Source of the DNA: Rhyacophila brunnea
Lineage: Eukaryota > Arthropoda > Insecta > Trichoptera > Rhyacophilidae
Reading direction: 5' to 3'
NCBI GenBank assembly: GCA_022495005.1
Contig: JAGYXB010000196.1
Span: 1,364,001 to 1,428,000 of the forward strand
Length of the DNA stretch: 64,000 nucleotides
Shown: in pieces, positions 24,201 through 39,200 of the stretch
Layout of the letters: each line of letters begins with the position of its first letter
How positions within the stretch are numbered: position 1 is the first letter of the stretch
Position numbers and translations under genes: made by a program
The notes under the pieces: model-generated
What the model was told of the DNA's origin: nothing
The model's database searches: none
What the model saw: the letters and a program-made list of their open reading frames with translations, nothing else

Positions 24201-27200
24201 AGTTTTAGCACTTATTGTAACAATTACAAGTTAGCCGTCTAAACAGTCAAAACTGTCTATCTCGCTCTAAAATTTAGCACAGCCAAGAGAGGTGCTGTTA
24301 AAACATAGCACTTATTGTAACAATTACAACTAACTTATTGTACTTGTTACAATAAGTGCTAATACTTTGATACAAAAAATGAAAAACTACCCTCGATAGC
24401 GGCCTATAGAAGTTTTTACATGTCACACATTATTTCCCAACTTCATAAATGTTCAAAAATATTAGCACATATTTTGTTGTTGTCCATTCCACCATCCGAC
24501 AAAATCACTGTAAGTCTTATGCTCTTTGGATTTGACCGGATCGTTAAGCGCTTTGCACATCCTGCAAAATGCGTTGGTTTCAGGAGACTCAATGTCTCGG
24601 GAGTACGAGTAGTAGTTCTTCCACCGGAAGAATCTGGAGTATTCTTCGGTGTCCTGCATCAGATAGTAGATTATCAGAGCTAATTCGTCTGGACTCTGCT
24701 CTCTGGCGTTCAAATATGAGCCCGGTGGTGCGAACCTGAGAAGTGAAATTCAAGAATGAGTTTGGCAATTTACGATACCTTAGTTAAAGAAACAACTCAA
24801 AATTCGTTGTTCTAAGATAATGGCATTTGAAAATTTTGCACAAATTCTCATTTCAAAAAATAGAATGATACGTTTTCGTGAATACTATAAGTATTTTTTA
24901 AATATATAAATTTGTTTATCAATCCAGTCATCAGATGTATTTTATAACCCATCACAAACAAAAAACTAAATGTTACGTACGTGTTCAAATGTCAAAGAAA
25001 TAAAAGCAATAATTGTTTTGTTTTTACACCTAATATATTGAAATAATATTTAAGGCGAATCTTCTACCTACCAGAGGCACCTTGCGGAGAAATACGAAGC
25101 TTCTAATTTGAGACATTTTTTTTGATAATATTTACAATTTAAACTGTATAATACATTAATGTATCTGAAAACATGAAAAAAATGCTATAAAATGTGAATT
25201 GGTTAAAGGATCCCATCTTATTAATACGTTATAAATTATTTTATGGTCATATTTATTATTAAAATTTAGTTTAGTAAGTTTTCTATATTGTACTTAAAAG
25301 ATTTTTGACTAATTCATGGTTTTAATTCATTTTTTTTGTAAGACATCGACTTTTTTATAAAAATATAAATGTGTATTGATACCGGATGAAGGTCTCCCAC
25401 AGGAGACCACGTCAAAGAACGGACCGAACCATTAACTTTCCCATAACACCACAGCCTACGTCCACTCTTCGCAGTTGTCACAACCCTCGGCTGAGCGGAG
25501 CCCACTCTCAAATCCGACTTTAAAATTCGTCCGCGCTCCCGTCAAAACAGACGTGGTCTACCGAAAGCGCCGCCACTAGTCAATCCGTCGGTAAAACAGG
25601 GAGGTTCGCGACCGACAGACGAACATGACGCCACGGATCGTGACAGTTAGATGCGCGCGAAAAGCCCTGACTCTCGCCTCGGACGCGAAGCATCAAGGAT
25701 CTCTAGCCAAAAAGACCGCATCTGCAGCACGTCAAGCCGCAAGCCCTGACTCTCTTGTCTCGGACGCCGAACAGACAGGATCTCTAGCCAAAAAGACGGC
25801 GCCGATAGCCAAGCCAAGCCATAAGCATCTCAAGCCAACAGCCAGCAAAAACCGCCTCAACCCACCGCCAACGACAATACCCTGCGACGATATAATAAAC
25901 TCCTGCCAGCACGCCAACGTGCGTTTCTCTCATTCCACCCCGCTTCTGGCCTGCTAGTGATACGGCCTTCACCATTCTCCTCGACAGAGAAAGGCCGGTA
26001 TCAGTATGTAACATGAAATCCTTTTTACTTATATCAAGCTTCAATATTGAGACCATACCTAAAAATATTTTACATGCGTTTATTTTTTATTTAGTTCAAA
26101 TGAACTTAGCAATCCACAATAGAATTTTACATTTTAACCAATAATCAACCCAGACATTCCCGTTTATAATTAATTTAATGATTAATCCCAAAAGGGGTTA
26201 CTCTATTTTATGACCAGTTGAAAAAATTTTTGATTATTTTTTTTTATTGAATTATAAAGAAAATTTAGTATGCACTGTTTATATCGAATCTTAACAGTCT
26301 ACGTCCACCCCTCGCCACTGCTATAGAATAAACAGCCACTACAAGAGTCATCTTCATATATTTCTCTAACCTAGGGAATCCAATCCCGAGCCAAAATTCT
26401 GATCCCGGCATTTCGGGATTACAATTTGATAATCCCGGGATCCCGGGATTGGCATTTTTTTCCATTGTTAATATAAAATTTTTATATTTACAAGTAACAT
26501 TGATAAAATTGGTCAAAAATAAATCTAGTATAGTTTATATATAAATAACAGTGTGAATTTAATATGAGATTGCTGTTTCTTATAGTAAAGACTTAATCAA
26601 TGGGTTAGCGAGATTTAAAATAGTAAAGCAAATCATGGTGTACTTATGGCCTTTCCGCTTCATAAATCTAATTAGTCAGTCAAATATGAAACTGCCGTAA
26701 AACGTATGAGATCATGGTGGAATTACTTTGTTAATGGTGCGAAGCATTGTTTTTTCCAATCTTTCTCATTACTATTAATTTATGTGAAAAAATAAAATGA
26801 AACGGCAACTTACACATGGGTATAAATCAAACTTCAATTAAACTCAGTTTGTTTCTAATGTAGTTTTTTGCAATTAAAAGTATTTTTTCTGTTATATTTT
26901 CGTTTTTATTTTATTTTCCATAAAAATTGATAAAAAAATCAATCCCGAAAGTTTCGGGATTATGTTTATCAATCCCGGGATTCATAGGTATCGAAAAAAG
27001 CTCGGGATCCCGGGATTGGAATCCCTACTCGAACCGTATCAATTCTGAGTTCAGTCTGTAAAGTGCACTTCAACAAGATAACAGATAAAGTTATGTATAG
27101 TATCAATTTATTATCTTTATCAAAAGGTTAAGTTAAGTTTAGTGATGACAAATATTTGCACTCTCTAAATGCATCACATGCAATTTGATTTAGGTCAATA

Positions 27201-30200
27201 CACCTACTGAGTTAGCTACTGATAAATTAAAAAGGCTGTAGATTTTGTTTTCATGCAAAACTGGCTCTAACTATTATAAAATCACTTTAAAATATTGGTT
27301 CCATGCGGCTTAAGCGTTGGACTATCACGCCGTGGGTTCCAGGTTCGAATCCTGGGTCTGGCAAGTACACATATTGTTTTTCAATTTGTGTGTGAGTCAG
27401 GGTATGGACCTAATAGGTTGAGCAAGTGGCTGACACCCATTTCTCGTAAAAAAACAAAATCTGTCAATACAAACCTCTACTCTGTGGAGGCCCATATGAT
27501 CCTATTAGGATCGGACATGGTCTGGGAAAAAAAAATGTGACATCTATTGTTTATATTGTTGATCTAATATGTTTTAAAACAGCTTTCTATATTCTGCAAA
27601 CCAATGATTAGTAAAGTTTCCAACCAAATTATCCAGTACAAATCTTGCAATCGATTTTTAACTAACTTCCTGACTAGTTAGACATTTGAAACTTTTAGAA
27701 TATATCAAAACACGATGCACAATGCATTCTTTTAATACTTTTATCCATCTTTAAGTAGAATTGAATTAATTTTCAGTTAATTCTGTTTTGTATGAAAATT
27801 TATTTCGGAAGAAATCCGTAAAAAGTAAAACACTATTATTGGTTGCTAATGGGGTCCTAGCAACTTAACGTGCGTCACTATGGAAATCAATATGAAATTT
27901 CAAAATGACATTTCAGTATTCTATATTTATTCAGTATTTCTATCAAGTAAAATTTTTTTTGGTCGTTTAAGCTAGTCAAGTCAAGTTTATATGATTCAAC
28001 AGAAAATTTAAAAACGTTGTATATAAAAAGTTCTTTTTATTTTGTAATTATTTAATATATGCTCCAAAAATTAGTTAATTTCAAGTTATATATTTTGAGT
28101 TATTGATATTTGATTATTGGAAGTCATTTTACTGTTCTATATACAAAAATAAACTTGGATTGAATGACCGATTTGTGTCAGAAGGTCAGACGCCAATAAG
28201 TTAATACAATGCAACATAATATTATACTAGTGGTATTGTGTTTGTAGATACTGTAGAAAATAATTATTCATACGATAAACATAATAATTTGGCTTAACAA
28301 GGTAATAAATAATAGCCATGTTTATTTTTTTTATTTAATCGAGTGGGAAAACCAGTTTTGATGTTGTCATTCCATCACTATATATTTTAGTTAGATTGAC
28401 ATGTCATTGACATTCTATCATAGACCCTATCATAATACAGGGGGTACAAATTTCCATGAAATTGTTAAAAGTTACATGTAAATTGTACGTAAAGAATTTC
28501 ACTGTGGCACAGTTCGCCGTGAGCTTTCTATCGGTAAGAGATGACCATCTATACCAGGGATGGCGAACCTATGGCACGCGACAGTTTTATTTTGACGAGA
28601 AAAAAAATTTACCATTAAAAAAATACAAAATAGTTTTATAAATAAATATATACATGATATTAAAAAATAATGAAGACATAGCCATGCATATTTTCTTCGG
28701 TTTTTAATATTATTTTTACGAATAATATTTACCAATTGATGTGCAAACGGAAACGACGAAATGCATAAAAATTAGAGATCGCATTGTATAAAAAATAGGC
28801 AAATACCAAAAAAAAAATCAAGAATAAGCATTACGTTTGTAAAATTAAAGTAAATTTGATACGTCGGTCTTTAGGCTTTGTGCGTCATATATATTATTAT
28901 CGCACTGACCTCATCAGGCAGCATAAGAAGCCGCGTCGTCAACTTATGATTTTGATCAATTTTCAATACAATCAGGCAATTAAAATTAAAAATATTCAAT
29001 CAACAAACCTAATTTATCGACAGTCTTTCATATTGTTATTTTGCCTACATAATCGCTAAAAATGGAAGAAGAAAAGAATAATATATGAAGAAAGCTTAAC
29101 AAAAATGCTTCCACAAACATGGAAAAAAATATTTAAAGAATAAAAGATATAGAAATGTTAGAAGTACGGCAAAAGATAGAATCTCAAGAACTCAATTATA
29201 ATTATAACTTTTTTAATAGAATTTTTAAAAAAAAATGTTTGTTGTTTCACAGTCGAAAAATAATATTTGGAAAATTTTGGCACGCGTACATAAAAAGGTT
29301 CGCGAACCCTGATCTATACGGTCTCCAATTTTATTATATTCAACATAAACATTAATTCAATTTTCATAGCTGATTTTGGCAAAATTTATGAATTCAAGTA
29401 TGAAAACCTAACCTAACCTAACAAAAAATCCAGTTTATCAACTATTTTCAAAATTTGTTCGCTGCGGCTTCCTGTAAAGTGTAAACCGACAAGAACCGTG
29501 TTCTATTTAGACATGATTTTTATGTCAGTACTATACGACCCAAAGAGGTTGGACGGTCTTTAATATACGGCCATATATTTCTGATACAACACTTCACGAT
29601 GAAGTGTGATATGGCTAACTGCATACGTACAAGTTTCCAGACACGAAAAAACACAACCGCAATAAATAGCTCACAGTCGTCAATTGTCACTTTCATACTT
29701 TCAATCCCACCCTCCTACACTATTTCTGGCTTACTCACGTGTCTTTTTCTTTTCGAAACGTGTCCGAATTAAATCCATTTACTAAGTAATTTTGATCCCG
29801 GTTTTAAGTGGATTTGCTTTAAGAGGTATTTTTCCTATTCGAATTATTCTTGAATAACGAGGACCCCCTGTATGAATATCGATATATGAACTAATTTGAA
29901 AGAACATTGAGAAAAATATACATTAACACTGGTATCACACATGGGTTGAACACTACTTATAATACTATACCTGTTATAATCTGCGCCCCCTAACACAATC
30001 GGTACTGTGTTACTCTTGAATGCATGTAGGAATTTCTCAGTCACATAATCCTCGCTGAACGAATTCTCAAACGCCAAATAGAAGAAGTAATCATCCTTCA
30101 GCATCGCCCAGCACTTTTCCTGGTTGTCTCGCGGACATTGAAATTTGCCGCACCTTCCGAAGATGTCTACGGTCAAACCGAACTTCCCCAAACTTTTCGC

Positions 30201-33200
30201 TAGGTTGTTAGCTACTGTCTCTCGTCCGCTTTTACTGTAACAATTAGACACAAACCATGCTACAGCCTTAGTTTTCGTCTTCAATTCGCTCTTATCTTTT
30301 TCCGATATATCTGCCATATCTTTTTCCCAGCGGATGCCTTCTTTGGGACCGATAATCTTACCGGATCTATCTCTGACATCGATATATCCCCACTTTACAT
30401 CTCCATCAGTTCTGTAAGTCCACGTCCAATTAAAGAAGTCGTTATTCTTTGTGTCGCACGTTGGATAGTTATGTGCCGATTCTATTGATACGTAAACATA
30501 TTTTTGCTTCGAAGATCTTCTTTCAGGAGGTTTGAAGTGGTAATTGTTGTATTTCCACGTGTATTCCGGCCCGTGAAACAAAACGGCGTCCCATTCTGTG
30601 ATGTCATCCAGACAGTACGGGTCGCTGGACACGTAACAATTCGTATACTCGCACTTTTCCGATATAAATGCTTCTCTGCCGGTTTTTAAGAATTCAAACG
30701 GTACCGTGGAATTTTTCGTCCACATTAATATATATTTCAACGTAGAATCGGTCGCGATTTGGTTATGTTTGTCCATCAGTATATCTTTTTTTCTATGTCC
30801 ACACTGGACAATTTTTTGCACACTCTTTTGGGGTGCATTGTTAAAGAATTTTATTATCGTAGAATTGTATACAACTCCTAAGAAAAATATTACCAACAGA
30901 GACACAAAGATAATTTTAATAGTCAATCTCTTTCGCATCATTTTAAAATACTTTAAAGTAGATGGGGACGCTTTATTATATTATATTATATATATTTTTT
31001 AAATTATTTAACTATTGTTTCATTATTCTTGTGTTGCATTAACATCAGTATTTTAAATTATTTTAAATTCATATTAACAGATACTCTACAATAATCTTGT
31101 TAATTATATGAGAAATTAACAGAATCCGCCAAAGTGTCAAGATGACAGTAATATTATGTTGTATGTATCAAACGTCGACAGCACCACTTTAAAAGCAACC
31201 GGATTGAGAGAATTGTACTGAGATAATAGAGGCCTTCATCCAGACTGATAGTTAATACAATTAAAAACATTAAATTCTCATTTAGTCAGTATATTATTAT
31301 TTAACAATTATTTTTCTGTAATGTTATAAATTTTTTTTAATTAATTTAAAAAAATTTACACTATCTATCACAGTAACAATTTCTACTTGTTGACTAGTTA
31401 TAATGTAATTTACACAGTGTTTCCAATACTAGTTCTTATTTGGCACTAATGTGTCAGAGCAGTATTGTGAGCAATCAAGTTATCAGTGAGATAATAAGCC
31501 CATGGCAGGTGTGTCCAACAAATCATCATCATCATCAGCTTGTATTCATTTACTTTCCGAGCTGATTATCTTCGCCTTGTGCGTTACTTCTGCAGAACTT
31601 AACTATTTCGTCGATCCAGCGGACTATTCTGCCTCTTCGATAACAATGGATGACTAAATTGTCTCTTCGTCTAACTATGCGCCATGCCTATTTCCTTTTA
31701 AGGTTTTTGGCTAAATCTTTTTTATCACAATCATGACCACTCACCAATCTTCTAAGCGACCAAGACGGTAAACTTCTTCGGTTGGTCATTCTATCCTGAA
31801 AAAGTTCGTAAGACGTCTCTAGTTACAGTCAAAACTCTATACACAGTTCTAAATAAATTTTCTTAAACAACTTCAAACATGCCCCATGTCAGGGTTGGCG
31901 AACCTTTTTATGTACGCGTGCCAAAATTTCCCAAATCTTATTTTTTGACTGTCTGATGTGCCGAGCAGTTTTTCATAGGGAAAAAATAAAAAAACAGTTC
32001 AAAAATTATGATTGAGTTCTTGAGTCTTGAGGTTCTTTACGCACAAATTGACACCAGACTTTCTCCGATCAGGTGAGGCAGTCTCTCTCGCTACAGTGGT
32101 CTCAAGCATTGTAAAATGATTGTAAATCGATCAACATCAGAGGTTCGCGGTGCGGCTTCTCCCGCCACCTGACAAGGTCAGTGTGATAATAATATATGTG
32201 ACGCATAAAACTTAAGGACCGACCTATACAATTTAAATTAAACATAATGCTTTTCTTGAAGAGTATCTGCCTGCAATTATTTATACAATGTGATCTGTCA
32301 TTTACGCATGAATTTCATCGCTTCCGTTTGCGCACCGATTGGTAAATATTATTGGTAAAAATATTATCAAAAATCGAAGAAAATATGCATAGCTATGTCG
32401 TCATTCTTAATATAAGTACTTTATTTATTTACTTAATATTTATTTGAAAAAAAATATTTTTTAAATTATTACTTACAACTAATTTTTTTCTCTTGAACAT
32501 TAAATATTCGCGTGCCATAGGTTCGACATCACTGTCCTATGTAATATACGTAATTCAGATACACAGAAAATAAAAAAATATTGTACCGGGCGGGGCTCGA
32601 ACCCGCATCCATCGGTTTCCGGCCAATGTACTTTACCAATTTAACCATCTGCACCTTACTTAATTATGAGGAAATTAACTGTTTGTCACGATGGTCGGCC
32701 AATGGCGTCATGGGTCCCAGATTCGAATCCTGGGTCTGGCAAATACACATATTGTTTTTTCAATTTGTGTGTGAGTCAGAGTATGGACCTAATAGGTTGA
32801 GCAAGTGGCTGACATCCATTTCTCATAAAAACAAAAATCTGTTAATACAAAACTCCTCTCAGTACAGGCCCATATGTTCTTATTAGGATCGGACATGGTC
32901 GGAATAATCACGTGACCGACAGAAGGTTTTTTCTAATAGGTATATTTCCAAATTATTTGTTGAATAAATGAAAAAATGTTGAATGTCCTATGTATTATTG
33001 TAACAATGTAACGTAATAATAACGTAATGGAATTGATTGCCATAAAAGTAATAATGAAAAGTGGCTCTAAGGCTGAAATATTTGAACAACCATGGCCTTT
33101 GGAAACACATTGCTTACTATTGAAATCCGATAGTAATAGTAAGTATATAGAAATGTATTTACATTTAACATTATCAGTAATTTTATTTTATTGATAGCTT

Positions 33201-36200
33201 ATTGAGTTGATAAATTAATTTCTAGTATAAACTGTTGGGTTGGCAGCATTGAGCTACTTTCTGTTGGAGGTTTATTTTAGACTATGTGGAAACCCAACCA
33301 AGGACATGTGTAAACAATCTATACTAATAATAAAATTGGAGTGTCTGTTTGTTCAGTTATAACTCAGAAACTACTAGACCAATATTCATGAAACTCGCAC
33401 AGCTTATAGACTACATTGTTGGTACTAGTTAGAATAATCCACTTAGCAAACAATACTAGGTGAGACGCGGGTAAAAAATTAATAAAGTGAATCAGTCTCA
33501 TATCTTCATTATTCCTCCTTCCTTCCACGGCGCTACATCCCGGGGTGGGATTTGGCCTCCTTCACAACCGCTCTCCACTCACTCCGGTCTCTTGCCACAC
33601 TTCTCCAGTTACCGGTCTTCCTATATGAAGCCAGTCCACTTCTACGGCGTCAGCCCATCTCCTTCTTGGACGGCCTCTGGGTCTCTTCCGTTGAGGTAGC
33701 CACTTCGTCATGATCCTTCGCGCTCTAACTTCAGGCATTCTCTCCACATGTCCCGCCCATCGTAGTCTTTAGGACTTACAGTATCTTATGATTGTTTGCT
33801 GTTCAATCAGCTCTTCCAACTCGTGGTTCATTTGTTCATCGTGGTTTATGTTGTGTGGTTCTGAAATATTACCTGTAATCAACGTTCCCTCTAATTTTTC
33901 TATTGTGTGTGCGGATCATCAACGCATCTGACCAGTGGCGTAATTAGGGTTGGTGTCATCCGTCAGTGATGTGCCATCACCCGGTGCGGTAAATTTACAC
34001 TCCCTCCCCAGAAACACATAAATACAATTTTTCATCTTAAGGTATTTATTAATTTCAGTGATTTTATATAATAATAACACTAACACCAATAATTTTTGAA
34101 GTATAATAAAGAGAATAGGAAGTAAAGAAAATAAGTATTCGTCGATAATAAATATTAAACTTGCAGAACATTTTTTTATATTTATATTAAATCTATATAT
34201 TTGTATGCTCGGTTGTTTTTGTTCAACATAAACAAATAAACATTTATAGAAAATTTGTTTCTTTTCACCCTGATGTAGGTAACAAATATTTTTCTTATTC
34301 ATTTTTCAACTACGCATCTTCTTTATGTATACTTTGGCACGCGATAGAACGGGACGGATATAGTAATCCCGCTCAACGCAAAATATCACTTGCATGCTCG
34401 CGTTAGTCGCACTCGACCTTCGCCTTCCGAGAAATGAGTCGAAGAATTCGGCCCCTTAGAGACAAAGAAACGTATTTCATTTTTCTCTACTTTACAGGAG
34501 ACTTCAAACACAAGTAAATTTATATTACACAGACATTAACAAGAATGTGTTTGCAGAAGATATGTATGGACTTATCTTTTATCCATTGAATTTTTTGATA
34601 AGTTTCTTTGTCACTTAATATAACATGTCATTTAATGTCCAGTACCATACGTAACTCAAAATTGTTAAAATTTGACTCTAAGGGGCCGAATTGTGCATGT
34701 AATGGTTTCGTGCATTCGAGCAAAACTAAAATCTGGCCAAGGAAACGTTCTTTTACAATATTTTTGTTTGAGGACTGTGCGGGGGATGAAATCATTTGTA
34801 CGGACACATTTTGGTAGGTGTGATTAGATGAGATGTGTGATGAGATGAGAATAGCAGTGGCATCAAACATGCTGTAGAAATTTGGATCAAATTACTACCG
34901 CGATTCAGAAAAGGCCACATATGTAGGAAGTCGAACAATAATGAGACTCCAGTCGAAGGTTACGTCTGAGAGTGGATATTTGGCCTTGTCATCGCAGCTG
35001 TTATAACAACTGAGCAACTGATATGACTATACAGTGCGAGGCAATGTACATGATACTGTACATGATGATGTACATCTCCAACTGAACAAACAAATTCTGA
35101 CATTCTAGTAATGTCATCCTATCACCTGTGATTACTGGAAAAATATATGGATGCCTGTATATTTGTAATAGCATAATTTAGAAAAAGGCCAGTACAGTAG
35201 AATCTTGATTATCCGGACTTTGGGAATGACGATAGTTCAGATAATGATAAATCCGGATTTTTACTAATTGAATATTTTAAATTGTACAGTTTTATTATAA
35301 TCACACCAAACTAATGATCAAAAAGAAATCCGGATAACCGATTGTACAAGGATGTGCTCCGAAATAGATTACTTTTTAAATCATATAGGTTGTTTTCAAA
35401 TGGATTTTTTTGTAGAGATTAGGTACAGCATGAATATCTGCCAAAAGTCGGTAAGTCGATAATTTAGGTACGAGGGTGGGTCAATAATTCCTTAGAAAAA
35501 AGCATTAAAACAGTTTTTATTTTTGTATTTTTTTTTTATTTCTCAACATAATCTTCTTGGAGCTCAATACACTTGGTAAGACTTTTCTCAATTTTTTTTA
35601 AACCGTCAGAAAAATAAGTTTTCGGAAGGTCCTCAAAATAAGCATTTGTCCGATCGATGACTTCTTCATTTGAAAAAAAACGTTGTCCACTTAGCCATTT
35701 TTAAGTTTGGGAAAAGGAAAAAGTCACTGGGGGCTAAATCTGGCGAATACGGTGGGTGGTCGACCAATTCGAACTTCAATTCTTCAATTTAGCCATTGAT
35801 CGTAAACATGTGTGAACACGGGCATTGTCCTGATGAAAGAGGATTTTTTTCCTGTTTAAATGAGGCCGTTTTTCTTCAATTTTGTTTTTTAACTGGTCCA
35901 ATAAAGATGCATAATAATCCCCTGTTATTGTTTTTCCTTTTTCCAAATAGTCAACGAAAATAATTTCACGTGCATCCCAAAATACAGTAGCCATAACCTT
36001 ACCAGCTGATTTTACGGTTTTAGCCTTCTTTGGACATGGTTTGCCTTCGCAATCCACTGCTTTGACTGTTCTTTCGTCTCGGGAGTATAGTGGTGTATCC
36101 ATGTTCCATCTACAGTCACAAAGCGACGAAAAAAATTCATCCGGATTGCGTTGCATGAGCGACAACAGGGCTTTAGAGACCACCACCCTATTGCGTTTAT

Positions 36201-39200
36201 TGTCGACTGTGAGCAAACGCGGCACCCATCTTGCAGAAATATTTTTTCATGCCCAATTTGTCATGTAAAATAGAAATGACGCTACCTTTTGAGATCCCTG
36301 TAACCTCAATTATCTCACTCAACTTTAATCTTCGGTCACTTAACACCATATCGTGGATTTTATTGATTTTCCACAAAATTTTTTTTTTAAATGTACGAGA
36401 AACACACAACAACCCGACCAATCTGATTGAAACTTCGCAGCATACTGAATCGGTAGTGCCGCTGCATGAAAACAAACCGCTTACAGTACTAGTCGCGCCA
36501 CCTGTCGGCTTTTCTAAGGACTTATTGACCCACCCTCGTATTTAGAGTTAGCAACGCATTATGTGTCTGTATACAAATACGTATGCGATTTCGAGATTTA
36601 CCAACTTTTGGCAGTAACCCCACTTATTATCTGTCATTTATATTGTGTTTTTAAGTGATAAGAATAACATTTTTTTGTAAGTGAACAAATTCTATTATTG
36701 ACAATTGCCAGTTTGACTTCCTGTGATCCCATTCCAACAGTTCTATTGACTCTTCACACGAATCTCAGCACGAGCATGCGTACAATATTTCCATTCCTAT
36801 TAAAAAATATTCATTAATGATTACATTGCAATTGATTAACAATTTATGAGCTTGGTGGTTGGTTCTGGTATTAACCATCATAGTCCAGTTGTTAAGGCAC
36901 TGGCCTTTCATCCGAGGGCTCTCAGTTTGATTACCAGTGAGATCACAAGTGTTTGTTTCACTTATGTTACTAACTACACTACTGTCATTGGGTCTCATGA
37001 CCTATTGTATTGTTAAAAAGAATATAATATAATATGTATACATATCAGTGGCGAAGGGTGGAGGTAGGCTGTTAAGATTCGCTATAAATAGTGCGCGCTA
37101 AACTTTTTTAGTCGTATGTATTTGTTTTTATTGAACTAAGACTACAATTTAGAGATGGTGTTAGTTAGTTTTTAAAAATCAATTAAACTATGCCTAAACG
37201 AAACCATGATAGTTTTGGTCTAATTTGGACAATACGTCAAAATTGTGTACACTTTTTCATTCATAGTTATTTGTTTTCTTTGGATTAAAAATACATATTA
37301 CACATATTGTTGGTTAATTTTTTAAATTCATTAAGCCCTGACTAAACCAAACTATTATAAATAAAAAATATTATTCTATTTATAAAATATTCAAAGTTAT
37401 GTATGATTAAATTGCATAATTTTAGATATATTATAGATAGACATGTATTTTTTGACTAGTATCTATTATGGCTTGGTTTCTCAGGGTTTAATTGAATTTT
37501 AAAAACTAACCAACACTATCTATAAATTGTAGTCTTATTTCAATGAAAACAAATATGTATGTTTGAAAAAGTTTAATGTGCACTGTTTATGGCGGATCTT
37601 AACAGCCTACCTCCACCCTTCGCCACTGATACATATATAGGTACCCAAGTATATATTTTTTTTCTTTATACAAAGGTATGTATCGATATTGAGATTTACT
37701 TTGATACAATAATACACTGAGTTCGAGATAATACTATCTTAACTACTAACATGGAAGTTAATGGCCCCACCAAACCACACCCGGTCTTAATAAGGCGTAT
37801 CATGGGACCCTACGTATGGATGTGAAGCATTAGTATTTTCATGTGAGTACCACATACTGCACTTAAAAAAGTATTCACTTCAATAATATAAACTATCCAT
37901 ACCTTGGTGATGTGTTCCCATCAGCAAACACTCTTTTCATTACCCTCTCCGTTCCACCAAGTCCTGAAGTCTACATAAGTTTTTCTGTTATGTGTCCTTC
38001 GGTGTTCATCTAAATCCTTGCATAGCTTGCAAAACGGATGAGTCTCGTACGTCTCCATAGGGGAGATGAACGAGTACTCTCGTCTCCATCGGAAGTACTC
38101 TTCGTAATCCGTTTCATTTTCCATCAGATGCTTGATGAGTTTCGCCAAACGTAGTGGACTGTATGATTTGGCGTTGATGAAAGAAGTGCTCGGAGCAAAT
38201 CTGAAAGAAATTTTATTTTATTAAAGAAAACCAGAAAATATATTCATTATAAATATACTTAAGGGGGGACATGCTTGGCGTAGGTCAAAATTGAGTTTTT
38301 ATTGTATTTTCAAACCATGATCCTGGACACTCCTTAAACGTTGTAGATAATCTATTTATATAATTTTGAAGCCTTATTATCCTTTATATTTATTTTAAAC
38401 ATTTGATGACTGCATAGAGTATTTTTATTACATAAAATAGTATTCTTTTAAACCTCTCGCTCTAATGTTTTAGAATATAAGACCTGCGATGTTCATGTAT
38501 GACTGATTAAAATAAATTGTATTAGACAGAGGCTGCCTGTTAACCATACACCATCTTGTACATGCATGAGTCAGTCATGACGTCATGGCTTAAAAACTAC
38601 ATTTCCATCCAATGGACATGATGGAGCAGAAGCTAGTCAGAGCGTCTAACGTGAACGCGTTTGAGTAACAGTTTTGCTCTTCGTGACCCGAATAACCTAA
38701 TCAATCAGAATGATTTCCCACGACTACTCCCAACGTACAAAACTAACCTCCCATTGGTGACGCTATCAATATATTCCTCTTGTGTGTGAGGAGTTTAGAT
38801 GGTTGTTGTTTTATAGAGTCTTAATATTATTTAGCTCACTCGGTGTGTTATTCTTCTGCCCCTTCTGCCGTAGCAAATCTAGAAGAGAGTCGGTGCAGTA
38901 TGGCTGCGCAGAGTATAGAAGCGCCATACATACATTAAACGCAACTACAGATGACGTTAATGGGCGCGCAGACATATTGTCAGTCACACAATTTTAAATA
39001 TTTTTGATAGGTACCCTGCATTCCTTAATAAACAAATTTATTAAAATGATAGATTTAGTTTTGGGTTCTCGCGGATTACTTTATTCTCAGAAAAAAATGA
39101 GTTTACATTTTGTTATTTCGGTGACATCACATTTTCTACTGCAACCCCCAAATGTAATATTTATGTTTCCGAAATGTTACGGAAAATTATATATATTCAA

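Noticed and set aside
25625..25957. 110-codon ORF as a gene
   Set aside because: It lies in a GC-rich repeat block with a tandem duplication, has no family resemblance and the minus strand is open too.
27295..27365. tRNA gene candidate
   Set aside because: A and B boxes are present but there is no closing acceptor stem, and the same head with the same body occurs several times: SINE-A.
30504..31002. Plus-strand frames over fucosyltransferase 1
   Set aside because: Shadows of the GT10 exon on the minus strand.
32583..32657. Possible functional tRNA on the minus strand
   Set aside because: The T arm and a possible anticodon stem are good, but the acceptor stem does not pair and base 33 is C. 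A SINE head fits better.
34608..34870. Overlapping open frames on both strands
   Set aside because: They sit in T1 element sequence present in two copies and look like no known protein.
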